The notes beneath the pieces are model-generated. The model had not been told where the DNA came from and searched no databases. It saw only the letters and a list, made by a program, of their open reading frames with translations. This document shows, piece after piece, positions 6,782 through 15,271 of a stretch of DNA of 26,572 bases (position 1 is the stretch's first letter; each line of letters opens with the position of its first letter). The stretch is taken from contig NZ_DATNPA010000323.1 of the NCBI RefSeq assembly GCF_036703385.1, positions 1-26,572 on the forward strand. The letters run 5' to 3'. Position numbers and translations under genes: made by a program. Source of the stretch: Allocoleopsis sp036703385. GTDB taxonomy: Bacteria > Cyanobacteriota > Cyanobacteriia > Cyanobacteriales > Coleofasciculaceae.

Positions 6782-8242
6782 ATGCAACTATCTGATCCTG
6801 AACAATTAACAAAACTGTCTTGTAAAGAAACGTCTGACCCTATGGCTCAGCCCAGCTCCTCTGGCGACGAAGAGCAAAAACCCGGTGAGGTCGAGGGTTT
6901 TTTCCCCGATCCTGATAAGGCTCCGCGTGAGCCATTGACACGGGGATTTATGCCGGTGCTCAAGAACCGTAACTTCTTGGCACTCTGGAGCGGTCAAGTT
7001 TTCTCCCAGATGGCAGACAAGGTTTATTTAGTCTTGATGATTGCCTTGATTGCCGATCGCTTTCAAGACCAGAATCAACCAATTAGCGGCTGGGTATCGG
7101 CGATTATGGTCGCTTTCACTATCCCCGCCGTACTGTTTGGTTCTTTGGCTGGTGTTTTTGTAGACCGATGGTCTAAAAAAGCCGTGCTGGTGGCAACCAA
7201 TCTTTTGCGAGGTGTGCTAGTTCTGACCGTACCCTTCTTGTTGTGGGTGACTCAAAGTTGGGGGTCACTCTACAATTTGCCGATTGGCTTCTACATTTTG
7301 CTGGGAACTACATTCCTAGTTTCTGCGCTGACTCAATTTTTTGCACCGGCAGAGCAGGCGGTGATTCCGTTAATCGTGAAGCCTAGAAACCTGCTCTCCG
7401 CTAACTCCTTATACACGACAACAATAATGGCGTCGCTAATCGTAGGCTTTGCGGTTGGTGAACCGATATTAGAACTGGCAGATACGCTAGTGCGTCGTGT
7501 CAATATGAACTGGGACTTTGGCAAAGAACTAGTAGTGGGAGGATCATATGCGATCGCGGGTCTACTGCTGTTGCTTTTGAAAACAGGTGAACACAAAAAG
7601 GTGTATGAGGGAGAACCTCCTCACGTCTTGGCGGATATTCTTGACGGTCTGCTCTATGTCAGACACCACCGACGTGTCCGCAATGCCTTAATTCAACTAG
7701 TGATTCTATTTTCTGTCTTTGCAGCTTTGTCCGTTCTCGCCGTTCGTCTAGCGGAAATGCTACCGGGATTGAAAACGTCCCAGTTTGGCTTTTTGTTAGC
7801 GGCTGGAGGAGTGGGTATGGCCTGCGGTGCAGCAATTCTGGGGCACTGGGGTCAGCGATTCTCTCACAATCGGCTGAGTCTGTATGGTTCCATCGGGATG
7901 GCAGGTTCGCTGGTGGGTATAGCTTTATTCACCCATAGCCTCTGGCTGACTTTTTTAATGACAATCTCGTTGGGAAGTTTCGCCGCTTTGGTTGGCATCC
8001 CCATGCAGACCACAATCCAGGCAGAAACACCCAAAGAAATGCGAGGAAAGGTATTCGGGCTACAAAATAACGCGGTCAATATTGCGCTGAGCTTACCTCT
8101 AGCATTAGCGGGAGTGGCGGAAACCCTGCTTGGGTTAAAGACGGTATTTTTCAGTTTAGCGGCACTAGTGATCGCTGGAGGGGTCTTAAACTGGTATATT
8201 TCCGGTACAGGATTAACTATGTCAGATAAAACTGACAAATAA
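6782..8242 (+). CDS. MFS transporter
   Basis: A 486-residue inner-membrane permease of the major facilitator superfamily, most likely an exporter; the substrate is unknown. About 12 hydrophobic helices follow a polar N-terminal tail of some 60 residues. The loop FVDRWSKKAVLVATNLLRG (near residues 128-146) is the helix 2-3 motif A region of MFS drug and siderophore exporters, and KEMRGKVFGLQNN near 420 is the matching loop in the second half. The cytosolic tail PGEVEGFFPDPD is acidic. The start is ambiguous: 6782 gives the longest frame, and Met21 at 6842 is equally plausible. It lies 63 bases after recO and 25 bases before the glycosyltransferase gene, suggesting co-transcription. Confidence 0.9.
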   Translation: MQLSDPEQLTKLSCKETSDPMAQPSSSGDEEQKPGEVEGFFPDPDKAPREPLTRGFMPVLKNRNFLALWSGQVFSQMADKVYLVLMIALIADRFQDQNQPISGWVSAIMVAFTIPAVLFGSLAGVFVDRWSKKAVLVATNLLRGVLVLTVPFLLWVTQSWGSLYNLPIGFYILLGTTFLVSALTQFFAPAEQAVIPLIVKPRNLLSANSLYTTTIMASLIVGFAVGEPILELADTLVRRVNMNWDFGKELVVGGSYAIAGLLLLLLKTGEHKKVYEGEPPHVLADILDGLLYVRHHRRVRNALIQLVILFSVFAALSVLAVRLAEMLPGLKTSQFGFLLAAGGVGMACGAAILGHWGQRFSHNRLSLYGSIGMAGSLVGIALFTHSLWLTFLMTISLGSFAALVGIPMQTTIQAETPKEMRGKVFGLQNNAVNIALSLPLALAGVAETLLGLKTVFFSLAALVIAGGVLNWYISGTGLTMSDKTDK

Positions 8243-8267
8243 AGACTCGCTACCCCCCTCAACCTGA

Positions 8268-9419
8268 ATGCATATCGCCTGGATTGGAAAAAAATCACCC
8301 TTTTGTGGCAATGTCACTTACGGTCGAGAAGTCACCAACTCGCTCTTAGACCGAGGCTACCAAGTCAGTTTCCTCCACTTCGCCCAAGAAGAAGAAGTTG
8401 ACGACCTTAGCGCCTTCGGGAACCAGGAAGTATCGCTTCCTTGTCTTTACAAATCTCAGGTGTACACCATTCCGTCACCCAAAGCAAGCAAGGTTTTGAC
8501 GCAAGCACTCGATCAGCTGCGACCCGATATCGTCCATGCTTCCCTGACGTTGTCGCCTTTAGACTTCGTACTACCAGAGATTTGTGAAGAACTCAATATT
8601 CCCCTAGTCGCGACCTTCCATCCGCCCTTCGATGGGAAGCGACGAAATCTAAAATCGGGAACACAACTGTTCACTTATCAGCTCTATGCCCCTTTCTTGG
8701 CTAACTACCACCGGGTCATCGTCTTTTCTCAACTTCAGCGGAATTTCTTAGTGCGATTAGGCGTTCCTCCAGAGAAGCTGGCGGTTATCCCCAATGGGGT
8801 TGATGTCCAAAAATATTCTCCCGGCCCGTCAAATTTAAAGTACCAACTCAACGCCCAACGGCTATTTGTTTACCAAGGTCGAATTGCCACAGAAAAGAAT
8901 GTGGAGGCTCTACTAAAAGCTTGGAAGCGCTCGAACCTGGGTTCTTCCTGCAAGCTGGCGATTGTGGGAAATGGCCCTCTATGTGCCTCATTGAGACCTT
9001 TTTATGGAGAGGAGTTCGGTATCATCTGGCTGGGGTTCGTGGCGGATGAGGAGCAACGAATTGATATTCTACGGGCGGCTGACGTATTTGTCTTGCCGTC
9101 TCTTCTAGAAGGGCTATCCTTATCCTTGCTGGAAGCAATGTCCTGTGGTGTTGCGTGTGTGGCAACAGATGCGGGTGCTGATGGCGAAGTGTTAGAGGAT
9201 GGTGCTGGCGTCGTTCTCACGACTCATCGTGTATCTTCCCAACTATCTACCCTCTTGCCGCTGTTCCGGGATCATCTGGAGTGGACAACTCTACTGGGAC
9301 AAAAAGCTAGAAAGCGGGTTCTAGAACGCTACACGCTCAGCCGCAATATTACCCAGCTCGAAAAGCTCTATGCTGATGTTCTCAAGGGGCAGCCGCTTCA
9401 GCTAAGTCGTCGAGCCTAG
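8268..9419 (+). CDS. Glycosyltransferase family 4 (GT-B fold)
   Basis: A cytoplasmic or membrane-associated retaining glycosyltransferase that would transfer sugar from a nucleotide donor to an unknown acceptor. The N-terminal half starts MHIAWIG and includes the acceptor-side region DIVHASLTLSP and ATFHPP. The linker PNGVDVQKYSP (175-185) and the donor-side block GRIATEKNVEALLKAW (204-219) are classic GT4 features. The EX7E motif is Glu281 to Glu289 in LEGLSLSLLEAMSCG. The 383-residue length is typical. It follows the MFS gene by only 25 bases with no visible ribosome site, so translational coupling is likely. A role in exopolysaccharide or glycolipid synthesis is possible but not shown. Confidence 0.92.
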   Translation: MHIAWIGKKSPFCGNVTYGREVTNSLLDRGYQVSFLHFAQEEEVDDLSAFGNQEVSLPCLYKSQVYTIPSPKASKVLTQALDQLRPDIVHASLTLSPLDFVLPEICEELNIPLVATFHPPFDGKRRNLKSGTQLFTYQLYAPFLANYHRVIVFSQLQRNFLVRLGVPPEKLAVIPNGVDVQKYSPGPSNLKYQLNAQRLFVYQGRIATEKNVEALLKAWKRSNLGSSCKLAIVGNGPLCASLRPFYGEEFGIIWLGFVADEEQRIDILRAADVFVLPSLLEGLSLSLLEAMSCGVACVATDAGADGEVLEDGAGVVLTTHRVSSQLSTLLPLFRDHLEWTTLLGQKARKRVLERYTLSRNITQLEKLYADVLKGQPLQLSRRA

Positions 9420-9701
9420 GGCCGCTAAAACTGAAAAATCTTGGCGATTCATGCCGTAATTCGATTTTGACTACGAGGATAGAGCCTGCTCTCTCTTATC
9501 GGGGGGATAAATATGGAGGCTTGAAACAAGGAAAATTTTCTTTCTCTCTATGACTCAAGCCGGGGTCTTATATTCATCTGGGGACTTTCTCAGTAAAGAA
9601 AGCCAGTCTCTACCCCTTTGCAGGAATTTTGACTGACCCTTCTATCCATACTGGTGAAAAACTAGTAGCAACCAGAGGAAACTCCGTTGAGCCAGAGACA
9701 G

Positions 9702-10352
9702 TTAGAACGTACTTGATTTTTCTCCCGTAGACTCAACTCGTTGGGATACCTTACCGTTCTTCTGATTGGTATGACCATTCCCATTGCGGGGCTGAATGAC
9801 TCCATAGCCGCCATGATTCCGTTCGTAGATCACATTGATTTCACCGGTTTTGGCATTCCGGAACATATAAAAGTCGTGATCGACTAGTTGGAGCTGTTCC
9901 AAGGCTTCATCGAGCGTCATGGGTGGCATGGCGAAGTACTTCATGCGCATAACTTCACTCGGCAGTTCAGGCGTGCGATCGCCAATTAAATCAGCTGCCA
10001 CAGGCACGTCTTCAACAATAATGCCTGTTTTCGGTTGATCGTGAGTTTTCTTATGTTGTAATTTTTCTTTGTATTTCCGCAGTTGGCGCTGAATCTTATC
10101 CGCAACTAGATCAATGCTGGCATATAGGTCTTCACTGCCCTCTTGAGCCCGAATGACCGCTCCGTTGGCATAAATTGTCACTTCAGCAGTCTGCTTAGAA
10201 TTTATCCGGGGATTGCGAGCCACAGATAGGTGTACATCTACCTCAGTAGTGATGTTTTGAAAATGATTAACCGCCTTTTCAATTTTTTGATGTACATACT
10301 CACGAATCGCATCGGTGATTTCGATGTTTTTGCCCTGGATTACAAGCTTCAT
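9702..10352 (-). CDS. lrtA: Ribosome hibernation promoting factor, long form (LrtA/HPF)
   Basis: Long HPF binds the 30S subunit and promotes 100S ribosome dimers in resting or dark cells. The open frame extends upstream, but the start at 10352 is right: it gives MKLVIQGKNIEITDAIREYV, and GGAG (complement of 10361-10364) sits 8 bases before it. The 216-residue product has the S30AE domain at about 1-100, with the basic helix KIQRQLRKYKEKLQHKK, a linker, and the C-terminal dimerisation domain at about 136-188 (FAMPPMTLDEALEQLQLVDHDFY, then INVIYERNHGGYGVIQP). The tail is rich in Asn, Gly and Ser. In Synechococcus PCC 7002 lrtA is a light-repressed transcript with a long 5' leader; the long gene-free upstream region here fits that. 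Confidence 0.96.
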   Translation of the reverse strand: MKLVIQGKNIEITDAIREYVHQKIEKAVNHFQNITTEVDVHLSVARNPRINSKQTAEVTIYANGAVIRAQEGSEDLYASIDLVADKIQRQLRKYKEKLQHKKTHDQPKTGIIVEDVPVAADLIGDRTPELPSEVMRMKYFAMPPMTLDEALEQLQLVDHDFYMFRNAKTGEINVIYERNHGGYGVIQPRNGNGHTNQKNGKVSQRVESTGEKSSTF

Positions 10353-11037
10353 ACCGACTACTCCATCCTGTACTGTTTGAGTCGCAAAGAGCAGCAGGGG
10401 CTGCAACATAAAGTATGAATTGTGTTAGCGTTTGCTTCACCCTTGCCAGTAGCGGCGGGAGTCCTAAGTGGACATTGTCCTGGGTGAAATCTGAAAAAAG
10501 ATAAAGATACCCTATGCGCTACCCCGCGTGCTCACGCTATCTGAGTTCACGTTTCGTTACGGGTTTTGAGTCCTCTACCAACCATTGGTAAAAACGCCAG
10601 TCGGTCAGAATTGAAATCTCTACCCAACAAACCTGAAGGCTACCCTCCCTACGTTATACTTCATCCTCTAGCCTTGAATTGCCACTCTTGGATGATACTC
10701 TCACGGTAGCACTTTGTATTCTAGAGAACAGATGCCTTTGACTTCTCTTCAGATTCCTTTGCATTCTTTGACATTTGCCTACGGTTGAAGCTCCATTAGG
10801 CAAAAATTCAAGTTTGTCAAGGGGGAAAAGACCCCTACTCATCCTAATGAGTTAAGCTGTCACCCATCCATTTTTCATTGTGGCGTGAGGGAAAAGGGTG
10901 GAGCTGTTGAGTCCGATAAAACGAGGTTCTTGGTCAATGTTTTACTATCTTGACCCACCCGTCTTTCCATCGCTTTCGTCCTAAAGACTAAGTGGGAAAC
11001 ATCTGGGGAAAGTATTTCAAACTGGAAAGGTTGAACA
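10353..11037. promoter_or_regulatory. Long gene-free region upstream of lrtA and lipB
   Basis: About 685 bases separate the divergent lrtA and lipB genes. I find no credible gene; a 62-codon minus-strand frame near 10654-10842 resembles nothing known to me. Given the long leader of lrtA mRNA in other cyanobacteria, much of this may be its 5' untranslated region and promoter. A small perfect inverted repeat, TACCAA-CCA-TTGGTA, lies at 10576-10590. The lipB promoter should be at the right end. Confidence 0.45.
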
Positions 11038-11712
11038 ATGCAGCGTCGATGCTTGTTAGATAATCAAGGGTTAGTGCCTTATTCTGTAGCTTGGGATTGG
11101 CAGCGATCGCTAGTGGCTCAACGGGTAAAAGACCCGATCCTCGATGATCTCCTCCTGTTGTTGGAGCATCCATCGGTTTATACCCTTGGTCAAGGAGCCA
11201 GCCTTGAGTTTCTCAAGTTTGACCCCAATGAAACCAGTACACAGCTTTACCGGGTGGAGCGTGGTGGTGAAGTGACTTACCATTGTCCGGGTCAGTTGGT
11301 CGGGTACCCGATTCTGAATCTACGGCATTACCAACAAGACTTACACTGGTATCTACGACAGCTGGAGCAGGTCTTAATTCAGGTCTTGGGTGACTTGGGA
11401 CTCAAAGGCGATCGCATTCCAGGAATGACAGGTGTCTGGAGCGAGGGACGCAAAGTTGCTGCGATCGGCATTAAAGTCTCGCGCTGGATTACCATGCATG
11501 GCTTTGCCTTAAACGTGTGCCCCGATCTGACCGGTTTTGAGAGCATTGTGCCCTGTGGCATCGTTGATAAACCGGTGGGTAGCCTTGCTCAGTTTATCCC
11601 TGGTATTCGTGTCGAGGAGGTGCGTCAACGCGTCGCTACCCATTTTGCGGAGGTTTTTGACGTTGAGCTGATCGAGGTTAATGGCAGCTATAGCAACCGA
11701 CACAACCGTTAG
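11038..11712 (+). CDS. lipB: Octanoyl-[acyl-carrier-protein]:protein octanoyltransferase
   Basis: LipB moves the octanoyl group from acyl carrier protein to lipoyl domains of enzymes such as pyruvate dehydrogenase and the glycine cleavage H protein; LipA then inserts sulfur. The 224-residue protein shows the family pattern RGGEVTYHCPGQLVGYPI (75-92), the catalytic Lys139 in GRKVAAIGIKV, the segment TMHGFALNV, and the acyl-carrying Cys173 in VPCGI. Length is normal. The ATG at 11038 has a GAAAGG-like ribosome site about 8 bases upstream. It is transcribed toward the cyclase gene, with an inverted-repeat element between them. Confidence 0.96.
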   Translation: MQRRCLLDNQGLVPYSVAWDWQRSLVAQRVKDPILDDLLLLLEHPSVYTLGQGASLEFLKFDPNETSTQLYRVERGGEVTYHCPGQLVGYPILNLRHYQQDLHWYLRQLEQVLIQVLGDLGLKGDRIPGMTGVWSEGRKVAAIGIKVSRWITMHGFALNVCPDLTGFESIVPCGIVDKPVGSLAQFIPGIRVEEVRQRVATHFAEVFDVELIEVNGSYSNRHNR

Positions 11713-11807
11713 GACATGTCAAAAGCTGGGATTGGCAATTGGCTTTAGACCATTTGTCCTAATCGCCTTGGCGACTGCTATATCAGTAACCGGAAGTCTT
11801 AATGCGC

Positions 11808-11905
11808 AATTCGTAATTTAAGTTTTGGATGGGGATGCCAGACCCCAACCCAAAGGGGACGAGTTGAGAGTCTGGGGATTCTAACTCGTCTTTAAATTAC
11901 GAATT
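11808..11905. repeat. Inverted-repeat element between convergent genes
   Basis: Perfect 14-base terminal arms, AATTCGTAATTTAA (11808-11821) and its complement (11892-11905), enclose a second perfect 8-base stem, GACGAGTT (11858-11865) with AACTCGTC (11883-11890), and a CCCC/GGGG stem near 11842-11858. The unit is about 98 bases and lies between the 3' ends of lipB and the convergent cyclase gene. It could be a small non-autonomous mobile repeat and could also act as a two-way terminator; both are inferences. Confidence 0.55.
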
Positions 11906-11922
11906 ATCTAGAAAAATTAGCC

Positions 11923-12942
11923 TTAACAAGTTTGTGGCCCGAGATCGTTAACCTGCAAGTAATTATCTAAATCCGCATAGGTGCCAGCATAGGTCGTTGT
12001 GGGAGAGTCATAACCCTTGAGATGAACCGTATGCTGCTTAAAATCAAGTGGCTGCTGCCCTATTACTGAAAGGTAGCGGTATGTATCTTCTCCCAAAGCA
12101 ATATCTAAGCCGAGTTGCTTGGTAGAAGATTCTAGACGAAAGGCCGCATTGACCGTATCACCAATCGCAGTATAGTCTGGGCGATCGCCACTACCCGTAT
12201 TCCCCACCATTGCATAGCCGGTATTCAGTCCCGTCCCAATTCGCAAGGCAAAGGGCAGAGGGTACTGCTTACTCAGCGCTGATGTCATTTTATGCAAGGA
12301 ACTCACCGCCCACATGATATTTAGGGCTTCTTGAGAGCTGACTCCATGACTATGGCTCACGCCTTGAGAGCTATGAAACCAAATTGCCATGACCGCATCA
12401 CCAATGTATTTATCAACCCAGCTGCCAGATTTACGGATAATATCTCCAGACTGACGAAACCAGGTGCCAATCACGGCTGAGAGGACTTTTTCATCCAGCT
12501 GGCGAGTGAGCACGGTGAAGTCACGAATATCAATCACCATCACCGAGATCAGTCGGCGCACATGCAAGGTCGAAGTCAGAGTTTCTTTATCCGGCACCTG
12601 GAGGACATCCGGATGACGGTCGTTCGCTGGGCAATGAAATTCCATTTCCGTCTGACCAAACATCACGCGGTCGCCATTGCGTAAGGTCACCGGAATGCTC
12701 ACTCGGCGTCCATTGACAAAGGAGCCGTTGCGGCTTCCTAAATCGATGAGATAGAAGTCGCCAGTTTCGGTACACTGCAACATCGCGTGGTTTCGGGAAA
12801 TCCACCGATCTGACAGCACAAAGTTGTTATCATCACTACGACCAACTGTCCAGCAATTGCTACCGACTAACGGCAGATAGCGATTCCCAGTGTCGGTCGG
12901 AAGAAGCAAAAAGGGAGTGGATCGCAGAGTCACCACAGGCAC
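11923..12942 (-). CDS. FHA domain-containing class III adenylate cyclase
   Basis: This protein likely makes cAMP under control of a phosphothreonine-binding domain. The FHA domain covers about 30-105: TVGRSDDNNF (32-41), the S49-R50-N51-H52 core, and GSRNGSFVNG (69-78). The cyclase domain runs from about 131 to 320. Metal-binding Asp138 (VIDIRDF) and Asp182 (KYIGDAVMAIW), adenine-selecting Lys178, and transition-state Asn265 and Arg269 (GDTVNAAFRLE) are all present. Thr258 replaces the second base-binding Asp, the mark of class IIIb enzymes, several of which respond to bicarbonate. No membrane helix, GAF or PAS domain is seen. The assigned start is GTG at 12942, the longest option. It is convergent with lipB. 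Confidence 0.93.
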   Translation of the reverse strand: MPVVTLRSTPFLLLPTDTGNRYLPLVGSNCWTVGRSDDNNFVLSDRWISRNHAMLQCTETGDFYLIDLGSRNGSFVNGRRVSIPVTLRNGDRVMFGQTEMEFHCPANDRHPDVLQVPDKETLTSTLHVRRLISVMVIDIRDFTVLTRQLDEKVLSAVIGTWFRQSGDIIRKSGSWVDKYIGDAVMAIWFHSSQGVSHSHGVSSQEALNIMWAVSSLHKMTSALSKQYPLPFALRIGTGLNTGYAMVGNTGSGDRPDYTAIGDTVNAAFRLESSTKQLGLDIALGEDTYRYLSVIGQQPLDFKQHTVHLKGYDSPTTTYAGTYADLDNYLQVNDLGPQTC

Positions 12943-13012
12943 AGCAGCAAAAATGGGTTTAAGACAAATGCTATTTTAGTAGATGCATTCTTGAGCCATC
13001 CTAGTAATTCCG

Positions 13013-13052
13013 GAAAATAACTGCAAACTAGAGAAAATAACTGCAAACTAGA
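13013..13052. repeat. Perfect tandem duplication of 20 bases
   Basis: The 20-base unit GAAAATAACTGCAAACTAGA occurs twice head to tail (13013-13032 and 13033-13052). It lies between the cyclase start and the 3' end of the next minus-strand gene, so it could be in the cyclase upstream region. No known binding site is recognised. Confidence 0.9.
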
Positions 13053-13094
13053 CTTGACCTAAAGAATTACTCTTACGTTAATCATTAGTAGCAT

Positions 13095-13826
13095 TCAGGC
13101 CATAGAAGCTGCCACCCAGAACAACGTATCTACCAAAATTGTACTCAAGACTGCACCACTAAATGCCCACCAATGCAACTGCCCTTTGGCTAATGACCAG
13201 ATCCCAACACTTAAAAGTGTAGCCAGTAATACCAAGGCTAAACTGAGCCCCCAAGGTGTCTGCACTTGCGCGATCGCACTCTGAAAAATGGGTGTTGCTA
13301 AGGCTGGGTCAACTCGCATCACCTGACGCCAGTAAGGAATTAAATCAGTTAGGTAAAAATAAACATCGGTCAGCACCGTACCAAACAGGGAGCCCAGGTA
13401 AAAAAGATTACCTACTTTCCCCCAACCCCGCCTCAAGCTCCACAAAGCAAAAGGCAAACCGATTGCCTCGATAGGCAAGTGAATTAAGGGCTCCCATCGT
13501 AGCCAGCCCCAATAAATCGATCCCGCTAGCCAACTCCAGCTAAATCCCAGCAGTAAATCGCCCCACACTTGTGTTTTGGGACGCTTTAACAGGGCTATTC
13601 CTAACCCAACCCAACCCAGTGTCATCACTAGACTGACAAACGGCACATGCCTGACTAGAGGCGCTTGAATGAATACCGGTACACTTACCAAAAAAGCCGC
13701 TGCGGTAAACACCCACCAAGAGTGACGATTACCAATGAGGAATAGGGATTCAGGAGAGAGAGGAAGTTTTTCAGACTCACTGAGGTAGTCTGAGGCCGAT
13801 GATGAAAACCAAGTATTGTTAAACAA
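13095..13826 (-). CDS. DUF3120-like cyanobacterial membrane protein
   Basis: A 243-residue polytopic membrane protein of unknown function, which I associate from memory with the cyanobacterial DUF3120 family. About seven hydrophobic segments are visible, the first near residues 37-53. Distinctive stretches are IEAIGLPFALWSLRRGW (119-135) and GNLFYLGSLFGTVLTDVYFY (138-157). The N-terminal 34 residues are polar. The frame as given starts at a TTG codon (13826) with no clear ribosome site, so the true start may lie elsewhere. It is on the same strand as the cyclase gene but more than 150 bases upstream of it. No catalytic motif is evident. Confidence 0.75.
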   Translation of the reverse strand: MFNNTWFSSSASDYLSESEKLPLSPESLFLIGNRHSWWVFTAAAFLVSVPVFIQAPLVRHVPFVSLVMTLGWVGLGIALLKRPKTQVWGDLLLGFSWSWLAGSIYWGWLRWEPLIHLPIEAIGLPFALWSLRRGWGKVGNLFYLGSLFGTVLTDVYFYLTDLIPYWRQVMRVDPALATPIFQSAIAQVQTPWGLSLALVLLATLLSVGIWSLAKGQLHWWAFSGAVLSTILVDTLFWVAASMA

Positions 13827-14137
13827 AGTGACGTTAATATTCTTTACTTATCTTTACATATCTCAAGATATCACATGAGATGGGATATCCCCCCTAGGGG
13901 GATAGTTCTAATATTAATCTAGTCCTGACTAGCTGACCAGTTTTAGGAATATTGATTGAGACTTGCTGAGGAAGCTTAGAGTCAGTAATACTTGAGTGAC
14001 AATTTTGGGTGTGAGCGCTACAAGGTGATCAAAAAATCTCCAATCGCTGTCAAGACTCAATTTACGCAAGTCCACGAAGGGTGATTAGGCTGTGGAAACC
14101 ACTAAATCCATATAGACTCAGGCAGCTCCGGAAAATC
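13827..14137. promoter_or_regulatory. Divergent upstream region with two inverted repeats
   Basis: This spacer between the DUF3120-like gene and the first uppP holds two compact inverted repeats. One is ATCTCA (13860-13865) with TGAGAT (13876-13881). The other is a perfect 8-base stem TATCCCCC with GGGGGATA around a CTA loop (13886-13904). Either may be a regulator site or the start of a transcript hairpin. Promoters for both divergent genes should be here; I do not see strong consensus boxes. Confidence 0.4.
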
Positions 14138-15109
14138 ATGGTTCGCTCAAAACATCAGTTGTTTACCCTCTTGGGCACGGGTGCCTTACTCTCATTACTT
14201 GTATCCCCTTTCAAAACTCTCGGCACTAACCTTTCCCCGGAACTGGCGTCAACGACCACAACATCGATACCTCAAATTAATCTTGTTCAAGCCGTGATTT
14301 TGGGTATGGTGCAAGGGTTAACAGAGTTCCTACCGATTAGTAGTACGGGTCACTTAAAAGTGGTATCGATGGCGTTGGGTTGGGGGGATCTAAGTATCGC
14401 CTTTGCCGCTATCCTTGAGCTGGGAAGTATTGCGGCAGTTATCTGGTATTTGTGGGAAGATTTAGTTCAGATTGTAGGTGGAGCCCTTAAAGCAATCCAG
14501 ACATCCGATTACCAGTCTCATGATTTGTGGATGGTAATCGGAATTGGTTTAGGAACCCTACCGATTGTCTGCTGTGGACTCCTGCTCAAGATTTTCGTGC
14601 CCGACTTCGATCATTCACCGCTACGCGATCTCGGTGCGATCGCAATTGCCTCGATTGTTATGGCGATCTTACTCGGCGTTGCCGAATACTTCGGCAAGCG
14701 AGAGCGTAACTTTGAGGGGTTAGGCGTTCGAGATGGAGTCTTGATGGGGTTAGCCCAAGCAATGGCTATAATCCCTGGCGTGTCACGCTCTGGTTCAACA
14801 CTGACAGCTGGGCTATTGATCGGTTTAGAGCGGGCAACCGCCGCTCGTTTTTCATTTTTATTAGCCATTCCCGCCATTACCTTAGCGGGTTTAGTGGAAT
14901 TAAAGGGTGTTTTCGACGAAGGGTTAAGGGATGCTAATCTGGTGCCCCTAATCGTCGGGTTTATCTCATCCTTGGTGTTCTCTTATTTAGCGATCGCATG
15001 GCTACTGCGCTTCCTGCAAACCCAAAACACTTGGATTTTTGTCTGGTATCGGTTAGCGTTTGGGGCCGCGATTCTGGGTGCGCTTGCCTTTGGCGCTAGC
15101 TCTCGCTGA
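14138..15109 (+). CDS. uppP: Undecaprenyl-diphosphatase, copy 1 of 3 (BacA family)
   Basis: UppP removes one phosphate from undecaprenyl diphosphate at the membrane, recycling the lipid carrier for peptidoglycan and polysaccharide export. The frame reaches back to a GTG at 14081, but alignment with copy 2 (both start MVRS) and a GGA-type ribosome site support ATG 14138, giving 323 residues. Motifs are EFLPISSTGH (63-72) and PGVSRSGST. The first Glu of the E. coli VEGLTEF motif is Gln here (VQGLTEF). Residues 1-45 are an extension over the usual roughly 270-residue enzyme: a hydrophobic segment, then a Ser/Thr-rich linker. Copies 2 and 3 follow on the same strand. Confidence 0.94.
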   Translation: MVRSKHQLFTLLGTGALLSLLVSPFKTLGTNLSPELASTTTTSIPQINLVQAVILGMVQGLTEFLPISSTGHLKVVSMALGWGDLSIAFAAILELGSIAAVIWYLWEDLVQIVGGALKAIQTSDYQSHDLWMVIGIGLGTLPIVCCGLLLKIFVPDFDHSPLRDLGAIAIASIVMAILLGVAEYFGKRERNFEGLGVRDGVLMGLAQAMAIIPGVSRSGSTLTAGLLIGLERATAARFSFLLAIPAITLAGLVELKGVFDEGLRDANLVPLIVGFISSLVFSYLAIAWLLRFLQTQNTWIFVWYRLAFGAAILGALAFGASSR

Positions 15110-15127
15110 GCGCTACAGGGCTGTTAT

Positions 15128-15157
15128 GAAGGTTTGAAGGTTTAAGGTTCAAGGTTC
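15128..15157. repeat. Degenerate AAGGTT tandem repeat
   Basis: Four imperfect units of the AAGGTT type (GAAGGTT, TGAAGGTT, TAAGGTT, CAAGGTT) lie in the spacer after uppP copy 1. They are the reverse-complement form of the CAACCTT heptamers at 5703-5744, so the same repeat family occurs twice in the window. Confidence 0.65.
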
Positions 15158-15271
15158 GAGATTTCCAGGCGTTCTGGTGTACGTAGTTCATGAGGGCTAC
15201 TTAAGCAGTACAGCGAATTAAGGGTTGACACTACTTCAAGGTCAGTCAATTTTATTGGATAAGGTCAAGAT

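Noticed and set aside
10353..10409. Extended lrtA start at 10409
   Set aside because: The added 19 residues are not family-like, whereas MKLVIQGKN at 10352 is canonical and has a GGAG ribosome site 8 bases upstream.
10654..10842. 62-codon minus-strand frame upstream of lrtA
   Set aside because: No recognisable homology, no clear ribosome site, and it lies in the probable leader of lrtA.
14081..14137. GTG start of uppP copy 1 at 14081
   Set aside because: Copy 2 aligns from MVRS at its own start, so the extra 19 residues are unlikely to be translated.
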